From: Aquabacterium commune
Lineage (GTDB): Bacteria > Pseudomonadota > Gammaproteobacteria > Burkholderiales > Burkholderiaceae_C
Reading direction: 5' to 3'
Length of the DNA stretch: 64,000 bases
NCBI RefSeq assembly: GCF_004362855.1
Contig: NZ_SNXW01000005.1
Location: 62,001 to 126,000 of the forward strand
Part shown: positions 19,629-32,899 of the stretch, piece after piece
How positions within the stretch are numbered: position 1 is the stretch's first letter
Layout of the letters: each line of letters starts with the position of its first letter
The notes under the pieces: model-generated
Told to the model about the DNA's origin: nothing
Databases searched by the model: none
The model's input: only the letters and a program-made list of their open reading frames with translations
Program-made: the position numbers and the translations under genes

Positions 19629-20312
19629 ATGACCCTCCAAGGCATCACCGAAGACGAGATCGCGAACTACCTGGTGCACACGCCCGGCTTCTTCGAGCGC
19701 AACGCCCAGCTGCTGGCCAGCATCCAGCTCACCAGCCCGCACGGCCAGCGCGCCGTCTCGCTGCAGGAGCGCCAGATGGAGATGCTGCGCGACAAGATAC
19801 GCGGCCTGGAAAAGCGCATCATCGAGATGATCCGCCACAGCCAGGAGAACGAGGCCATCGCCGACCGCCTGCACCGCTGGGTGCGCGCCACCATGCTGGC
19901 GCACGAAGACGCCGCCCTGCCCGAGGTGCTGGTCGAAACCCTGCGCCACGAGTTCCTGATCCCGCAGGTGGCGGTGCGCATCTGGGGCACGGCCGAGCAG
20001 GCCCTGCGCGCCGAAGTCGCCGCCCTGCCCTGCGCCGAGGCCGTCAGCGAAGACGCCCGCAGCTTCGCGGCCAGCCTGGGCCAGCCCTACTGCGGCCTGA
20101 ACTCCGGCTTCGAGGCGGGCAAGTGGCTGGAAGACAGCGCCCACATCACCTCGCTGGCGCTGATCCCCCTGCACCACGGCGGCGAGTGCCACGGGCTGCT
20201 GGTGCTGGGCTCGCCCGACGCCACCCGCTACACCGCCGACATGGGCGTGGACTTCCTGTTGCAGGTGGGCGACATCGCCAGCGCGGCCATGTCACGGCTG
20301 CTGAGCCGCTGA
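19629..20312 (+). CDS. DUF484 family protein
   Basis: A 227-residue cytoplasmic protein with the DUF484 pattern: N-terminal VHTPGFFERNAQLLASIQL, a coiled-coil segment at about residues 45-75 (LQERQMEMLRDKIRGLEKRI), and a GAF-like C-terminal half. Family function is unknown; it is nearly always next to xerC. It follows dapF by 18 bases. The stop codon sits in an 8-base tandem repeat (CTGAGCCG) which puts TGA in every frame. Confidence 0.9.
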   Translation: MTLQGITEDEIANYLVHTPGFFERNAQLLASIQLTSPHGQRAVSLQERQMEMLRDKIRGLEKRIIEMIRHSQENEAIADRLHRWVRATMLAHEDAALPEVLVETLRHEFLIPQVAVRIWGTAEQALRAEVAALPCAEAVSEDARSFAASLGQPYCGLNSGFEAGKWLEDSAHITSLALIPLHHGGECHGLLVLGSPDATRYTADMGVDFLLQVGDIASAAMSRLLSR

Positions 20313-20359
20313 GCCGCTGAGCCTCTGAGCGGACCGCGGACGGTCGTCAAGCGACCGTC
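20301..20359 (+). repeat. Stop-codon tandem repeat followed by a perfect hairpin
   Basis: CTGAGCCG-type 8-base units repeat about four times at 20301-20328 (last unit CTGAGCGG). They are followed by the perfect inverted repeat GACGGTCG-TCAAG-CGACCGTC at 20339-20359 (8-bp stem, 5-base loop). There is no U-tract. It could end the DUF484 message or act as a control site for the PEP-CTERM gene. Confidence 0.55.
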
Positions 20360-20407
20360 ATGCGGCTGTGGCAGCATCCCGGCACACTCAAAATCCGGGA
20401 GATTCCG

Positions 20408-20980
20408 ATGCACGCACGCCCCCGCGCGGTGCTGGCCATGGCGGCCGCACTTGCCAGCTTCACGGCCTTGTCCACGGTCGCCACACCGGCCCAGGCGGCC
20501 TTCCAGCTCAGCAACGTCGGCCTGCAATGCAGCGAGTCCCTGGTGGTGCAAGAAGGTGACGCCTATGTGCTGAGTTGCGTCGGTGACCTCAACGTGCAAG
20601 GCCTGGGCGGCACCGGCAGCTTCCAGGCCGACACCAGCATCACCCTGACCGCCACCGGCAACCTGAGCCTGTTGGACGTGGTGCTGCGGGCGCCCAACAT
20701 CGTCCTGACCGGCGGGTCGAGCGTGACCGTCGACATCGGCGTCACACTGGATGGCGGAGACGTGCAACTCACCGCGACCGGGGTGACAACGCCCCGCGAA
20801 GGGGGCGGCATCGTCATCTCCAATGGCGGCAGCCTGGGCAGCAACGACCCCAGGCTCGGCGGCGGCGTCCTGACCACCGTGGGCAGCGTCGTGCCCGAAG
20901 CCAGCAGCTTCGCCATGATGGCCTCGGGTTTGATCGCCTTGCTCGGCCTGCTGGGCGTGACCCGCCGCACCCGGCCTTGA
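20408..20980 (+). CDS. PEP-CTERM sorting-domain protein
   Basis: A 190-residue exported protein. Residues 1-~30 are a signal peptide (ALSTVATPAQAAF). The mature part is rich in Ser, Thr, Gly and Val with repeated beta-strand patterns and no catalytic motif. The C-terminus has the complete sorting signal: VVPEASSF, a hydrophobic helix (AMMASGLIALLGLLGV) and a basic tail TRRTRP. Such proteins are processed by exosortase EpsH/XrtA and are linked to exopolysaccharide. No exosortase is in the window. The ATG at 20408 has CGGGAG upstream. It interrupts the usual DUF484-xerC adjacency. Confidence 0.88.
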   Translation: MHARPRAVLAMAAALASFTALSTVATPAQAAFQLSNVGLQCSESLVVQEGDAYVLSCVGDLNVQGLGGTGSFQADTSITLTATGNLSLLDVVLRAPNIVLTGGSSVTVDIGVTLDGGDVQLTATGVTTPREGGGIVISNGGSLGSNDPRLGGGVLTTVGSVVPEASSFAMMASGLIALLGLLGVTRRTRP

Positions 20981-21053
20981 GGCGCTGACAGGCGCTGAAG
21001 CCCGGCGCGCGCAGCAGCGTGCCGGTGCCGGATTTCCGGCCCACAATGGCCGC

Positions 21054-22091
21054 ATGGCCCTGCCCCGCCCCGCCATTGCCGATGCCCCTGCGGCGTCAGA
21101 CACCGCCTCGTCCCATGCGGCCGCCCTCATCGCGCGGCACCTCGAACACCTGCGCGTGCAGCGCCGCCTGGCCGACAGCACCCTGGGCATGTACGCCGAC
21201 GCGCTCGCCCGCCTGAGCGCCTTCTGCGCGCGCGAATCCCTGGCGCTGGGCGATGTCAAAGCCCACCACGCGCGCGGCTGGCTCGCCCGGCTGCACGCCC
21301 AGGGCCTGGGGCCGCGCAGCCTGGCCATCACCCTCTCGGGCTGGCGGGGCTTTTACCGCTGGCTGGGCCGCGAGGGCGGCGTCGCCGCCAACCCCATCGA
21401 CGGGCTCAAGCCGCCCAAGGCCGCCAAGCCACTGCCCAAGGCGCTCTCGGTGGACCATGCCGTGGCGCTGGCCGAGCATGCACCGGCCGACCCGGCAGAG
21501 CACGCCGCCTCCCCGGCCGCGGCCACCCGCTCGGCGCGCGAGGCGCCTTGGCTGCAGGCGCGCGACCACGCCATGGTCGAGCTGCTTTACAGCTGTGGCT
21601 TGCGCAGCGCCGAATTGCTGAGCCTGGACGCGCTCGCCGGCCCCGACGCCATCGGCTGGCTGGACTTGGAAGGCGCCGAGGCCCACGTGCTGGGCAAGGG
21701 CAGCAAGCGGCGCACCGTGCCCATCGGGCAGGCCGCCTTGACCGCCCTGCGCGCCTGGCTGGCCGTGCGCGAACAGCTGACGCCGCCCGACGGCCCAGCC
21801 CTCTTCCTCAGCCGCCTGGGGCGCCGGCTCACGGCCATGCAGCTGCGCAACCGGCTCAAGCAACTGGCCCAGGCGGCAGGGCTGCCCACGCACGTGCACC
21901 CGCACATGCTGCGCCACAGCTTCGCCAGCCACCTGCTGCAGTCCAGCGGCGATTTGCGCGCCGTGCAGGAACTGCTGGGCCACGCACACATCAGCACCAC
22001 GCAGGTTTACACGCGGCTGGACTTCCAGCACCTGGCCAAGGTCTATGACGCCGCCCACCCGCGGGCGCGCCGCAAGGACAGCTGCGACTGA
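21054..22091 (+). CDS. xerC: Tyrosine recombinase XerC
   Basis: A 345-residue site-specific recombinase that, with XerD, resolves chromosome dimers at dif. The N-terminal SAM-like DNA-binding domain covers residues ~20-110. Catalytic residues are visible: R in YSCGLRSAEL, K in GKGSKRRTVP, HxxR in HMLRHSFASHLL, H in LGHAHISTTQ and the nucleophile Y in QVYTRLD. Position after dapF-DUF484 supports XerC over XerD. An Ala-rich insertion (about residues 142-162) separates the N- and C-terminal domains. Its stop is immediately adjacent to the stop of the convergent kinase gene. Confidence 0.93.
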   Translation: MALPRPAIADAPAASDTASSHAAALIARHLEHLRVQRRLADSTLGMYADALARLSAFCARESLALGDVKAHHARGWLARLHAQGLGPRSLAITLSGWRGFYRWLGREGGVAANPIDGLKPPKAAKPLPKALSVDHAVALAEHAPADPAEHAASPAAATRSAREAPWLQARDHAMVELLYSCGLRSAELLSLDALAGPDAIGWLDLEGAEAHVLGKGSKRRTVPIGQAALTALRAWLAVREQLTPPDGPALFLSRLGRRLTAMQLRNRLKQLAQAAGLPTHVHPHMLRHSFASHLLQSSGDLRAVQELLGHAHISTTQVYTRLDFQHLAKVYDAAHPRARRKDSCD

Positions 22092-26444
<4,353 letters not shown>

Positions 26445-26645
26445 CGCCAGGGCGACCGAGGAGGTTCGGGGGTGGATGTGCCGCATGAGACAGGGCTTGG
26501 AGGAAGGGCTTGAGGCCGCCAGGACCGCAGCGGGCAGGTGGAGAAAACGGGCCTCGCCAAGCGCCCGACGATACCGCGCCAGCGGCCCCATGAAAATAGG
26601 CACCATCGGACACGCGTGCGACAACGCATTGTGGGGTCAGACATA

Positions 26646-27773
26646 ATGGAATTGACAAATGTCATGCTTTCGCAGTCACAGATGAGCTCGAAAACCGTGC
26701 CCAGGCAGCTCTGGGATTTCCGCCGCGGCATGGCCACCGCGCGTGTCCTGTGCCAGTTGGGCCTGGACCACGGCCTGGGCCTGGACGAGGTCTTGCGCCA
26801 CTCGGGGCTCGGTCAGGCCCAGACCGAAGACCCGCGCGGCCAACTGGAAGCGCTGCAGGAAATCCAGCTCATCCGCAACCTGGTCAACCTGCTGCCGCAG
26901 CGGTCCACGCTGGGCATCGAGGCGGGCTGCCGCTACCACGTCACCACCTACGGCCTGTGGGGCTACGCCGTGATGGCCAGCCCGACGCTGGGCATGGGCA
27001 TCAGCATGGCCTCGCGCATGCTCAACCAGACGTTTTCGCTGACCACCAATGAGGTCGAGCAGGTCGGCGACCAGATCATGGTGACCTACCACTCCGACCA
27101 CCTGCCGACCGACGTGCGCCAGTTCATCATGGACCGCGACCGCGCCGCCGTGGTCACGCTGCAGCGCGAAATCCTCGGGCGGCCGCTGGCCTACCGGGCC
27201 ATCCTGATGCGCCGCCCCGAGCCCGAGCCCGAGGTCATCGAGGCCTACACCCAGCTCTTCGGCGTGCGCCCGCTGTTCAACCAGGCGCAAGACCGCAGCC
27301 TGTTCGCCGCTGCGCTCATGCACGAGCCCCTGCCCCAGGCCGACCCCCACACCGCCGCACTGTGCGAGCAGATGTGCAAGCGCCTGGTGGACGAGCGCGG
27401 CGCCCGCACCGGCGTGGCCGCCCAGGTGCGCGACCGCCTCATGCGCACGCCCGGCCACATCCCCGACATGGAGGAAATCTCCGCCGAGATGGGCATGACG
27501 TCGCGCACCCTGCGCCGCCACCTCACGGCTGAGGGCGCCTCCTTCCGCTCGCTGCTCGAAGAGGTGCGCTCCACCCTCGCCGAGGAGCTGATGACGCGCG
27601 CCACGCTCACGCACAGCGAAATCGCCGAGCGCCTGGGCTACGCCGACGTCACCACCTTCATCGAAGCCTTCCGGCGCTGGCGCGGCGTGCCCCCCAGCGA
27701 GTTCCGCAAGGCCCAGGGCGTGGTGCGGCCAGGCGCAGGCGGCCCGATGCGTCGCCGTTTCATCCCTCGCTGA
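26646..27773 (+). CDS. AraC-family transcriptional regulator
   Basis: A ~375-residue regulator of the OruR/ArgR-like AraC group: a long N-terminal ligand domain (arabinose-binding-type, residues ~20-220) and a C-terminal double helix-turn-helix (EEISAEMGMTSRTLRRHLTAEG, then SEIAERLGYADVTTFIEAFRRWRG). Effector unknown. It is divergent from the CheR-kinase gene. The ATG at 26646 is used; ATGs at 26664 and 26682 are alternatives, and the last would leave the TGACA-AA-TGTCA palindrome upstream as a possible operator. It ends just before a strong hairpin. Confidence 0.88.
   Translation: MELTNVMLSQSQMSSKTVPRQLWDFRRGMATARVLCQLGLDHGLGLDEVLRHSGLGQAQTEDPRGQLEALQEIQLIRNLVNLLPQRSTLGIEAGCRYHVTTYGLWGYAVMASPTLGMGISMASRMLNQTFSLTTNEVEQVGDQIMVTYHSDHLPTDVRQFIMDRDRAAVVTLQREILGRPLAYRAILMRRPEPEPEVIEAYTQLFGVRPLFNQAQDRSLFAAALMHEPLPQADPHTAALCEQMCKRLVDERGARTGVAAQVRDRLMRTPGHIPDMEEISAEMGMTSRTLRRHLTAEGASFRSLLEEVRSTLAEELMTRATLTHSEIAERLGYADVTTFIEAFRRWRGVPPSEFRKAQGVVRPGAGGPMRRRFIPR
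26653..26664. promoter_or_regulatory. Short palindrome near the AraC-type gene start
   Basis: TGACA-AA-TGTCA is a perfect 12-base inverted repeat between the divergent kinase and regulator genes. It would be upstream of the coding region only if translation starts at 26682. It is short enough to be chance. Confidence 0.25.
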
Positions 27774-27779
27774 GCTTTT

Positions 27780-27797
27780 CTCCCGGCGTGCCGGGAG
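27780..27797 (+). terminator. Hairpin after the AraC-type gene
   Basis: CTCCCGG-CGTG-CCGGGAG forms a 7-bp GC-rich stem with a 4-base loop (closing C-G pair possible), six bases after the AraC-type stop. The run TTTT lies before the stem rather than after it, so this is an RNA-stabilising or weak termination hairpin, not a classical intrinsic terminator. Confidence 0.45.
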
Positions 27798-27900
27798 ATG
27801 CGTGCCATAAGCCTCGTAAAAGCGACCTTGTCGGGTGCAGTTCCATGCATTTGGCCGATGCCAACGGCCTAGACTGGGCAGGTTTTCCAAGGACTTCGCC

Positions 27901-28731
27901 ATGAGCATCGCGCCCCAACTCCGCAACCTGAACATCGACCTGCCGGCCTGCCCGAGCACCCTGGTCAAGCTGTCGTTGCTGATGGCCGACGAGAACTGCT
28001 CGACCGACCAGCTCGCCTCGCTCATCGAAACCGACATGGCCCTGTCCTCGGCCGTGGTGCGCACCGTCAACTCCGCCCTGTTCGGCCTGCTCAAGCGCGT
28101 GGAAACCGTGCACGAGGGCATCCGCTACCTGGGCATGGCGCAAGTGGCCGGCCTGACCTACGAAATCGGCTTGCGCGGCGCCTTCCCGCCCAGCCCGCTG
28201 CTGCAAAACATCTGGGACCGCGCCGGCATCCGCGGCCTGGCCATGGGCCGCATCGCCCGCCAGCTCGACGTGGACCCGTGGCTGTCGCACACCGCCGGCC
28301 TGTTCGCCGAAAGCGGCCGCGCCGTGCTCTTCGCCTACGACCGCCAGCGCTACGCGGCCCTGGACACCGATGGCTCCGACGAGGCTTTGCTGTGCGCCGC
28401 CGAGATCGAAGCTTTCGGCGTCAGCCACTCGGCCCTGGGCGCGGCCCTGTGCCAGTCCTGGGGCCTGTCGCGCGAGGTCAGCGACAGCGTGCGCGCCCGC
28501 CCCAACAGCGCCACCCAGTGGACGCAGGAGCGCCCCGCCGTGCAAAAGCTGCTGACCATCGGCGCCGCCGTGGACAAGCTGCTGCTCAACCCCCTGGGCA
28601 ACACCGACCCGCAGGCCGTCTGGTCGGAGCTGGAGCCGGTCGCCCACCAGGTCGGCCTGCACTTCCAGGCCTTCCAGCTGGCCACCATGCGGGTCTGCGA
28701 GCGCCTGAACATCCCCCAGTCCGAGGGTTGA
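27901..28731 (+). CDS. HDOD domain protein
   Basis: A 276-residue cytoplasmic protein with an HDOD domain (degenerate HD-type signalling domain): LPACPSTLVKLSLLMADENCSTDQLASLIETD at the start, then SSAVVRTVNSALFG, RYLGMAQVAGL and HTAGLFAESGRAV. The metal-binding His-Asp pair of true HD phosphohydrolases is not conserved, as expected. HDOD proteins act in signalling and motility or biofilm control; the role here is unknown. Start 27901 has AAGGA upstream. Confidence 0.88.
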   Translation: MSIAPQLRNLNIDLPACPSTLVKLSLLMADENCSTDQLASLIETDMALSSAVVRTVNSALFGLLKRVETVHEGIRYLGMAQVAGLTYEIGLRGAFPPSPLLQNIWDRAGIRGLAMGRIARQLDVDPWLSHTAGLFAESGRAVLFAYDRQRYAALDTDGSDEALLCAAEIEAFGVSHSALGAALCQSWGLSREVSDSVRARPNSATQWTQERPAVQKLLTIGAAVDKLLLNPLGNTDPQAVWSELEPVAHQVGLHFQAFQLATMRVCERLNIPQSEG

Positions 28732-28930
28732 GGCCGGCGGCCCAGTGTCCGCCCGATTGACACCTGGCGCCAATCGCTGCAGCATCGGCTGCAACGATCA
28801 AACCGAGAGGATGTCCCTGTGACGGGCGCACAGGCGCGCCGGTCTGCGGCCTGAAGCAACAGCCTTCCGGCGGCTCACCGCGCACGCCCCTGCCCACCCG
28901 CCAGCGCGGCCGCCCCGACCAAAGGACTGC

Positions 28931-30829
28931 ATGCCGTCTGGCTTTTCCGCGTTCGCGCCGCCCCTGCACGGCCACGATGCCGCCGCTTCGCACGACCCCG
29001 AACTCACCCGGCTGATCCGGGCCGAGCGCATCCGCATGCTGTTCGCGCCCACCGTGCCGGTGTCGGTGGTCAGCGTCCTGGCCGCCATCGGCCTGGCCAT
29101 CGCCGTGGCCGACCAGACCGGCCACCGCTGGGCCATCGCCTGGGCCTCGCTGTGCGTGCTGGCCTCGGTGGTGCGGCTGCTCCAGTGGCGGGCCTACCGC
29201 CGCGCCGGTCAAGAGGCCACGGCCCACGGCACCGAGCGCGACGACCCGGGCTGGCTGCACAAGCTCACCCTGACCTGTGCGCTGCACGGCGCCTGCTGGG
29301 GCCTGGCCGGCGTGATGATGCCGGTGCGCGACATGGTCACCAGCGCGGTCATCAGCGCAACCCTGGTGGGCGCCTGCGCCGTGTGCACCTTCACGCTGCA
29401 GGCGCACTTTCGCCCCAACCTGGCCATCAACCTGCCCATGCTGGTGCCAGCGGGTCTGGCGCTGCTGTTCCGCCAGGACGCCTACGGCTTCTTCGGCGGC
29501 GCCGGCCTGCTGTCGCTGCTGGCCCTGCTGCTGTTCGAAAGCCGCCGCGCCGAGCGCCGCATCACCGAGCTGCTGTGGCTGCGCTTCACCACCGACCGCA
29601 TCGCCCGCGAACGCACCGCCGCATTGGTCATGGCGCAAAGGCACAGCGCCATCAAAGACCAGTTCCTGGCCACCATGAGCCACGAAATGCGCACGCCGCT
29701 GCACGGCATCCTGGGCCTGGCGCGCCTGACGCTGGAGCGCCTGCCCGCGCGCCCGGGCGTGCTGGCCGAAAGCCGCCACCAGGTCGAGCTCATCGAGCGG
29801 GCCGGCGAGCACCTGCTGCACATCATCAACGACGTGCTCGACTTCTCCCGCATCGAGGCCGGCAAGCTGCACATCGAGCACGCACCCTTCGAGTTGCGCG
29901 CCCTCCTCGACGAGGTGCTGGGCCTGTTGCGCGTCAACGCGTCCGACAAGGGCCTGCGCCTGCTGACCGATGTGCGCCTGCCGCAACCCTGCTGGGTGCA
30001 AGGCGACGCCGCCCGCGTCCGCCAGATGCTGCACAACCTGTTGGGCAACGCCATCAAGTTCACCGACATGGGCGAGGTGCGGCTGGTGGTGGCGCGCGAC
30101 AAGGCGCAAGGCCATGGCGAAGGCACACTGCGCTTCACCATCCAGGACAGTGGCGTGGGCATCCCGCCCGAACAACTGCCCCTGATCTTCGACGCCTTCC
30201 ACCAGGCCGACGGCAGCTTCGTGCGCCGCCACAAGGGCACGGGCCTGGGCCTGACCATCACCCGCGAGATCGCGCGGGCCATGGGCGGCGACGTGGTCTG
30301 CATGAGCGAATTGGGGCGCGGCTCGGTGTTCACCATCACGGTGCCCCTGCCCGACATCCCGGCGCCCGGGCCCGCCGTGGGCGAGCTGCGCAGCGAACCC
30401 GCCGCGGGCGGCCTGGTGCATTTCAACGCCCACGTGCTGCTGGTGGAAGACAACCCCGTGAACGCCCTGGTGGCCGACGCCATGCTGCGCCGCCACGGCC
30501 TGAGCGTGACCCGCGCCGACAACGGCCGCGAGGCCCTGGCCCTGCTGTCACACGACAGCCGGCCCTTTCAGCTGGTGCTGATGGACCTGCAAATGCCGGA
30601 AATGGGCGGCATGGAAGCCAGCCGCCTGTTGCGCCGCTGGGAAAGCGAGCACGGCGTGCTGCCCATCCCGGTGGTGGCGCTGACGGCCAACGCGCTGAGC
30701 AGCGACCGGGCGCAGTGCCTGGCCGCCGGCATGGACGACCACCTCGCCAAGCCCTTCCGGGCCGACGAGCTGCTGGCGGTGCTGCACCGCCACCTGGCCG
30801 GTCACGCCACCGCAACCATCACTGCTTGA
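28931..30829 (+). CDS. Membrane hybrid histidine kinase
   Basis: A 632-residue kinase. Five or six hydrophobic segments occupy residues ~36-200 and look like a membrane-embedded sensor without a periplasmic domain (RpfC-like layout). HisKA has H251 in FLATMSHEMRTPLHGILG; the HATPase has NLLGNAIKFTD and GTGLGLTITREI; the receiver has D552 in LMDLQMPEMGG. No C-terminal Hpt is seen. AAAGGA lies just before the ATG. Its 3' end overlaps the convergent YceI gene by 11 bases. Signal and output partner are unknown. Confidence 0.9.
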   Translation: MPSGFSAFAPPLHGHDAAASHDPELTRLIRAERIRMLFAPTVPVSVVSVLAAIGLAIAVADQTGHRWAIAWASLCVLASVVRLLQWRAYRRAGQEATAHGTERDDPGWLHKLTLTCALHGACWGLAGVMMPVRDMVTSAVISATLVGACAVCTFTLQAHFRPNLAINLPMLVPAGLALLFRQDAYGFFGGAGLLSLLALLLFESRRAERRITELLWLRFTTDRIARERTAALVMAQRHSAIKDQFLATMSHEMRTPLHGILGLARLTLERLPARPGVLAESRHQVELIERAGEHLLHIINDVLDFSRIEAGKLHIEHAPFELRALLDEVLGLLRVNASDKGLRLLTDVRLPQPCWVQGDAARVRQMLHNLLGNAIKFTDMGEVRLVVARDKAQGHGEGTLRFTIQDSGVGIPPEQLPLIFDAFHQADGSFVRRHKGTGLGLTITREIARAMGGDVVCMSELGRGSVFTITVPLPDIPAPGPAVGELRSEPAAGGLVHFNAHVLLVEDNPVNALVADAMLRRHGLSVTRADNGREALALLSHDSRPFQLVLMDLQMPEMGGMEASRLLRRWESEHGVLPIPVVALTANALSSDRAQCLAAGMDDHLAKPFRADELLAVLHRHLAGHATATITA

Positions 30830-31391
30830 CGGCTTCGACCTGGATCACCAGCTTGATGTCGTTGGGGATGAAGGGCAGGCCATAGCCCATGCCGAACTCA
30901 GCGCGCTGGATGGTGGTTTCGAAGTCGCCGCCACACACCTGGCGCTTGAGCATGGGGTTGTCGTAGCAGCCATAGCTGTTGGCCTTCAGCGTCACGGTCT
31001 GGGTCTTGCCCAGCAGGGTCAGGTCACCCACAACGGCCACGACCTTCTCGCCTTCGAACACGACCTTGCTGCTCTTGAACGTGGTCTGGGGGAAGGCTTC
31101 GGCGTTGAAGAAATCTTTGCCCTTGAGGTGGTTGTTGAAGGCCTCGGTGCCAGTGTTGATCGAGCCCATGTCGATGGTGATGTCCACCTGGCCGGTCTTG
31201 GCGGCGGCGTCGATGGTGACCGAGCCCGACTTCTTGTCAAAGCGGCCGCGGTTGGTCGAGGTGCCGAAGTGCTTGGCCTCGAAGGTCACGAAGGTGTGGG
31301 TCGGGTCGATGGCGTAAGTGGCCGGTGCCGCGTGGGCGGCGGTGGCAGCCAGGGAAGCCAGCAGGGCAGAAGCGATCAGGGTGCGGGTCAT
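30819..31391 (-). CDS. YceI family periplasmic lipid-binding protein, copy 1
   Basis: A 190-residue secreted protein: signal peptide at residues 1-~21 (ending AAHA), then the YceI lipocalin-like fold (YAIDPTHTFVTFEAKHFGTSTNRGRF, FNAEAFPQTTFKSSKV, GDLTLLGKTQTVTLKA). YceI proteins bind polyisoprenoid-type lipids such as a ubiquinone precursor. Two cysteines (in GCYD and QVCGGD) may pair. It is the third gene of a minus-strand cytochrome b561-YceI-YceI unit. Start 31391 is chosen because the upstream part of the frame is non-coding in character. Confidence 0.92.
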   Translation of the reverse strand: MTRTLIASALLASLAATAAHAAPATYAIDPTHTFVTFEAKHFGTSTNRGRFDKKSGSVTIDAAAKTGQVDITIDMGSINTGTEAFNNHLKGKDFFNAEAFPQTTFKSSKVVFEGEKVVAVVGDLTLLGKTQTVTLKANSYGCYDNPMLKRQVCGGDFETTIQRAEFGMGYGLPFIPNDIKLVIQVEAVKQ

Positions 31392-31473
31392 GGGAATCTC
31401 CAGTGAAGGGGTGGGTCGGGGGAAAGAAGGGATGGGTGAAGACGGGATGGGTGAACGGGGCGGGCAAGGACGC

Positions 31474-32079
31474 TCAGAGCGCCGGCACGCCCTGCAGCAC
31501 CAGCTTGAAGCTGACCTGGACGTCGTTGGCAACGATGGACGCATCGGCCCAATCGCCCTCGCCCACTTTGAAGTCCAGGCGCTTGAGCACGAAGCTGCCG
31601 GTGGCCGTGCTCAGGCCCTGGGCCTGGCTGAGCTGCACGGGCACGACCAGGTCATGCGCCTGGCCCTTGAGCGTGAGCTTGCCAGCCACTTCGAACTTGC
31701 CACCGCCCAGGGCCTTGATGGCGCTGGACTGGAAGCTCGCCTTGGGGAACTTGGCGGTGCCGAACCACTCAGGCTTGGACAGCTCGCGGTCGGCATCGGC
31801 GTTCAGTGCCACGCTGCCCAGGTCCAGGCTGAAAGCGATCTTGCTGGTGGCCGGCGCCTTGGGGTCGAAGGCCGACTGCACCTGGAAGGCCTTGAAGCGG
31901 CCCTGCAGGGGCACGCCCAGCTGCTTGGCCACGAAGGTGACTTCGCTCTTGGCGGGCACCAGGGTTTGAGGCGCGGCGGCGGCAGGCTGGGCCAGGGCCG
32001 GCCCAGCGGCCAGGCTGGCCAGGGCGCCCATGGTGGTCAGGGCGGCCAGCGCCACGGTCAAGGAACGGCGAGAGGTCAT
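31474..32079 (-). CDS. YceI family periplasmic protein, copy 2
   Basis: A 201-residue secreted YceI paralogue, more diverged than copy 1. Signal peptide to about residue 31 (PALAQ), then KSEVTFVAKQLGVPLQGRFKAF, EWFGTAKFPKASFQSS and GKLTLKGQAHDLVVPV. It lies 53 bases after the cytochrome b561 gene and 82 bases before copy 1, so the three are probably one operon. Lipid or quinone handling next to a di-haem b561 protein is the inferred role. Confidence 0.9.
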   Translation of the reverse strand: MTSRRSLTVALAALTTMGALASLAAGPALAQPAAAAPQTLVPAKSEVTFVAKQLGVPLQGRFKAFQVQSAFDPKAPATSKIAFSLDLGSVALNADADRELSKPEWFGTAKFPKASFQSSAIKALGGGKFEVAGKLTLKGQAHDLVVPVQLSQAQGLSTATGSFVLKRLDFKVGEGDWADASIVANDVQVSFKLVLQGVPAL

Positions 32080-32132
32080 GGAAAACTCCTTGGCAGGCAG
32101 GATGGGGTGGTGTGGGAAGGCGTGGGGTCGGC

Positions 32133-32708
32133 TCAGCGGCCCGGGCGCATGCGGTCCAGCAGGCCATCGCGGTCGATGAACTGGTGCTTGAGTGCCGCTG
32201 CCACGTGCAGGGCCACCAGCCCGATCAGGCCCCAGGCCGCCAGGGCGTGCAGGGGCTTGATCGCATCGGCCAAAGCCGGGTCGGGCGAAACAAAGTCAGG
32301 CAGCGCCAGCACGCCGAACCACACGATGGGGTAGCCCTTGGCCGAGCTGTAGGCCCAACCCAGCAGCGGCACGGCGAAGAACAGCAGGTACATCAGGTGG
32401 TGGGTGCCGTGGTGGGCGACGCGCTGCCAGCTGGGCATGGCCTGTGTGATGCGGGCCGGCAAGGCGGGCGGGCGGTGCGTCAGGCGCCAGACCAGGCGCA
32501 GCAGCGACAGCGCCAGGATCGTCACCCCGGCCCACTTGTGCCAGTTGATGAGCTTGAGCTTGTTCGGCGAGAACGGCAGGTCCTCCACATACAGGCCCAC
32601 CAAGAACGCGGTGAGGATGGCCACGGCCAGCACCCAGTGCAGCAGCATGGCCACGGCGGTGTAGCGCGGCGAGGCCGCGGTCAAATTGGGTTGAGATGGG
32701 TTTGTCAT
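32133..32708 (-). CDS. Cytochrome b561 family protein
   Basis: A 191-residue four-helix inner-membrane b-type cytochrome, an electron carrier that oxidises quinol. Haem-ligand histidines are visible in MLLHWVLA, NWHKWAG, HHGTHHLMYLL and LHVAAALKHQF. A perfect AGGAGG eight bases upstream fixes the ATG at 32708; a GTG at 32717 overlaps that site and is rejected. Pairing of b561 with YceI matches the yceJ-yceI arrangement of enterobacteria. Confidence 0.93.
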   Translation of the reverse strand: MTNPSQPNLTAASPRYTAVAMLLHWVLAVAILTAFLVGLYVEDLPFSPNKLKLINWHKWAGVTILALSLLRLVWRLTHRPPALPARITQAMPSWQRVAHHGTHHLMYLLFFAVPLLGWAYSSAKGYPIVWFGVLALPDFVSPDPALADAIKPLHALAAWGLIGLVALHVAAALKHQFIDRDGLLDRMRPGR

Positions 32709-32899
32709 CGAAGTCACCTCCTGGGGCTTGGCATCACCATCGTCAGCGTAAAGACGCGCCCATTCAAGCAGGTTGAGTGGGATTCACGCCAAACTTCAAA
32801 TCATTTGAATGTGTCGGCGCAAGCCCCCTTGCCTTCCACCGCCTGGCTACAGTTCAATGGCATGAACGCCGATGCCCATGGCAATGTGGTGAAAGGTCC

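Noticed and set aside
26652-26657. TTGACA as a -35 promoter box near the AraC-type gene
   Set aside because: No acceptable -10 hexamer at 15-19 bases; it would also lie downstream of the ATG chosen as start.
29152-30885. Long alternative frame overlapping the membrane hybrid kinase
   Set aside because: Arg/Ala/Pro/Gly-rich translation with no domain, out of frame with clear HisKA and receiver motifs.
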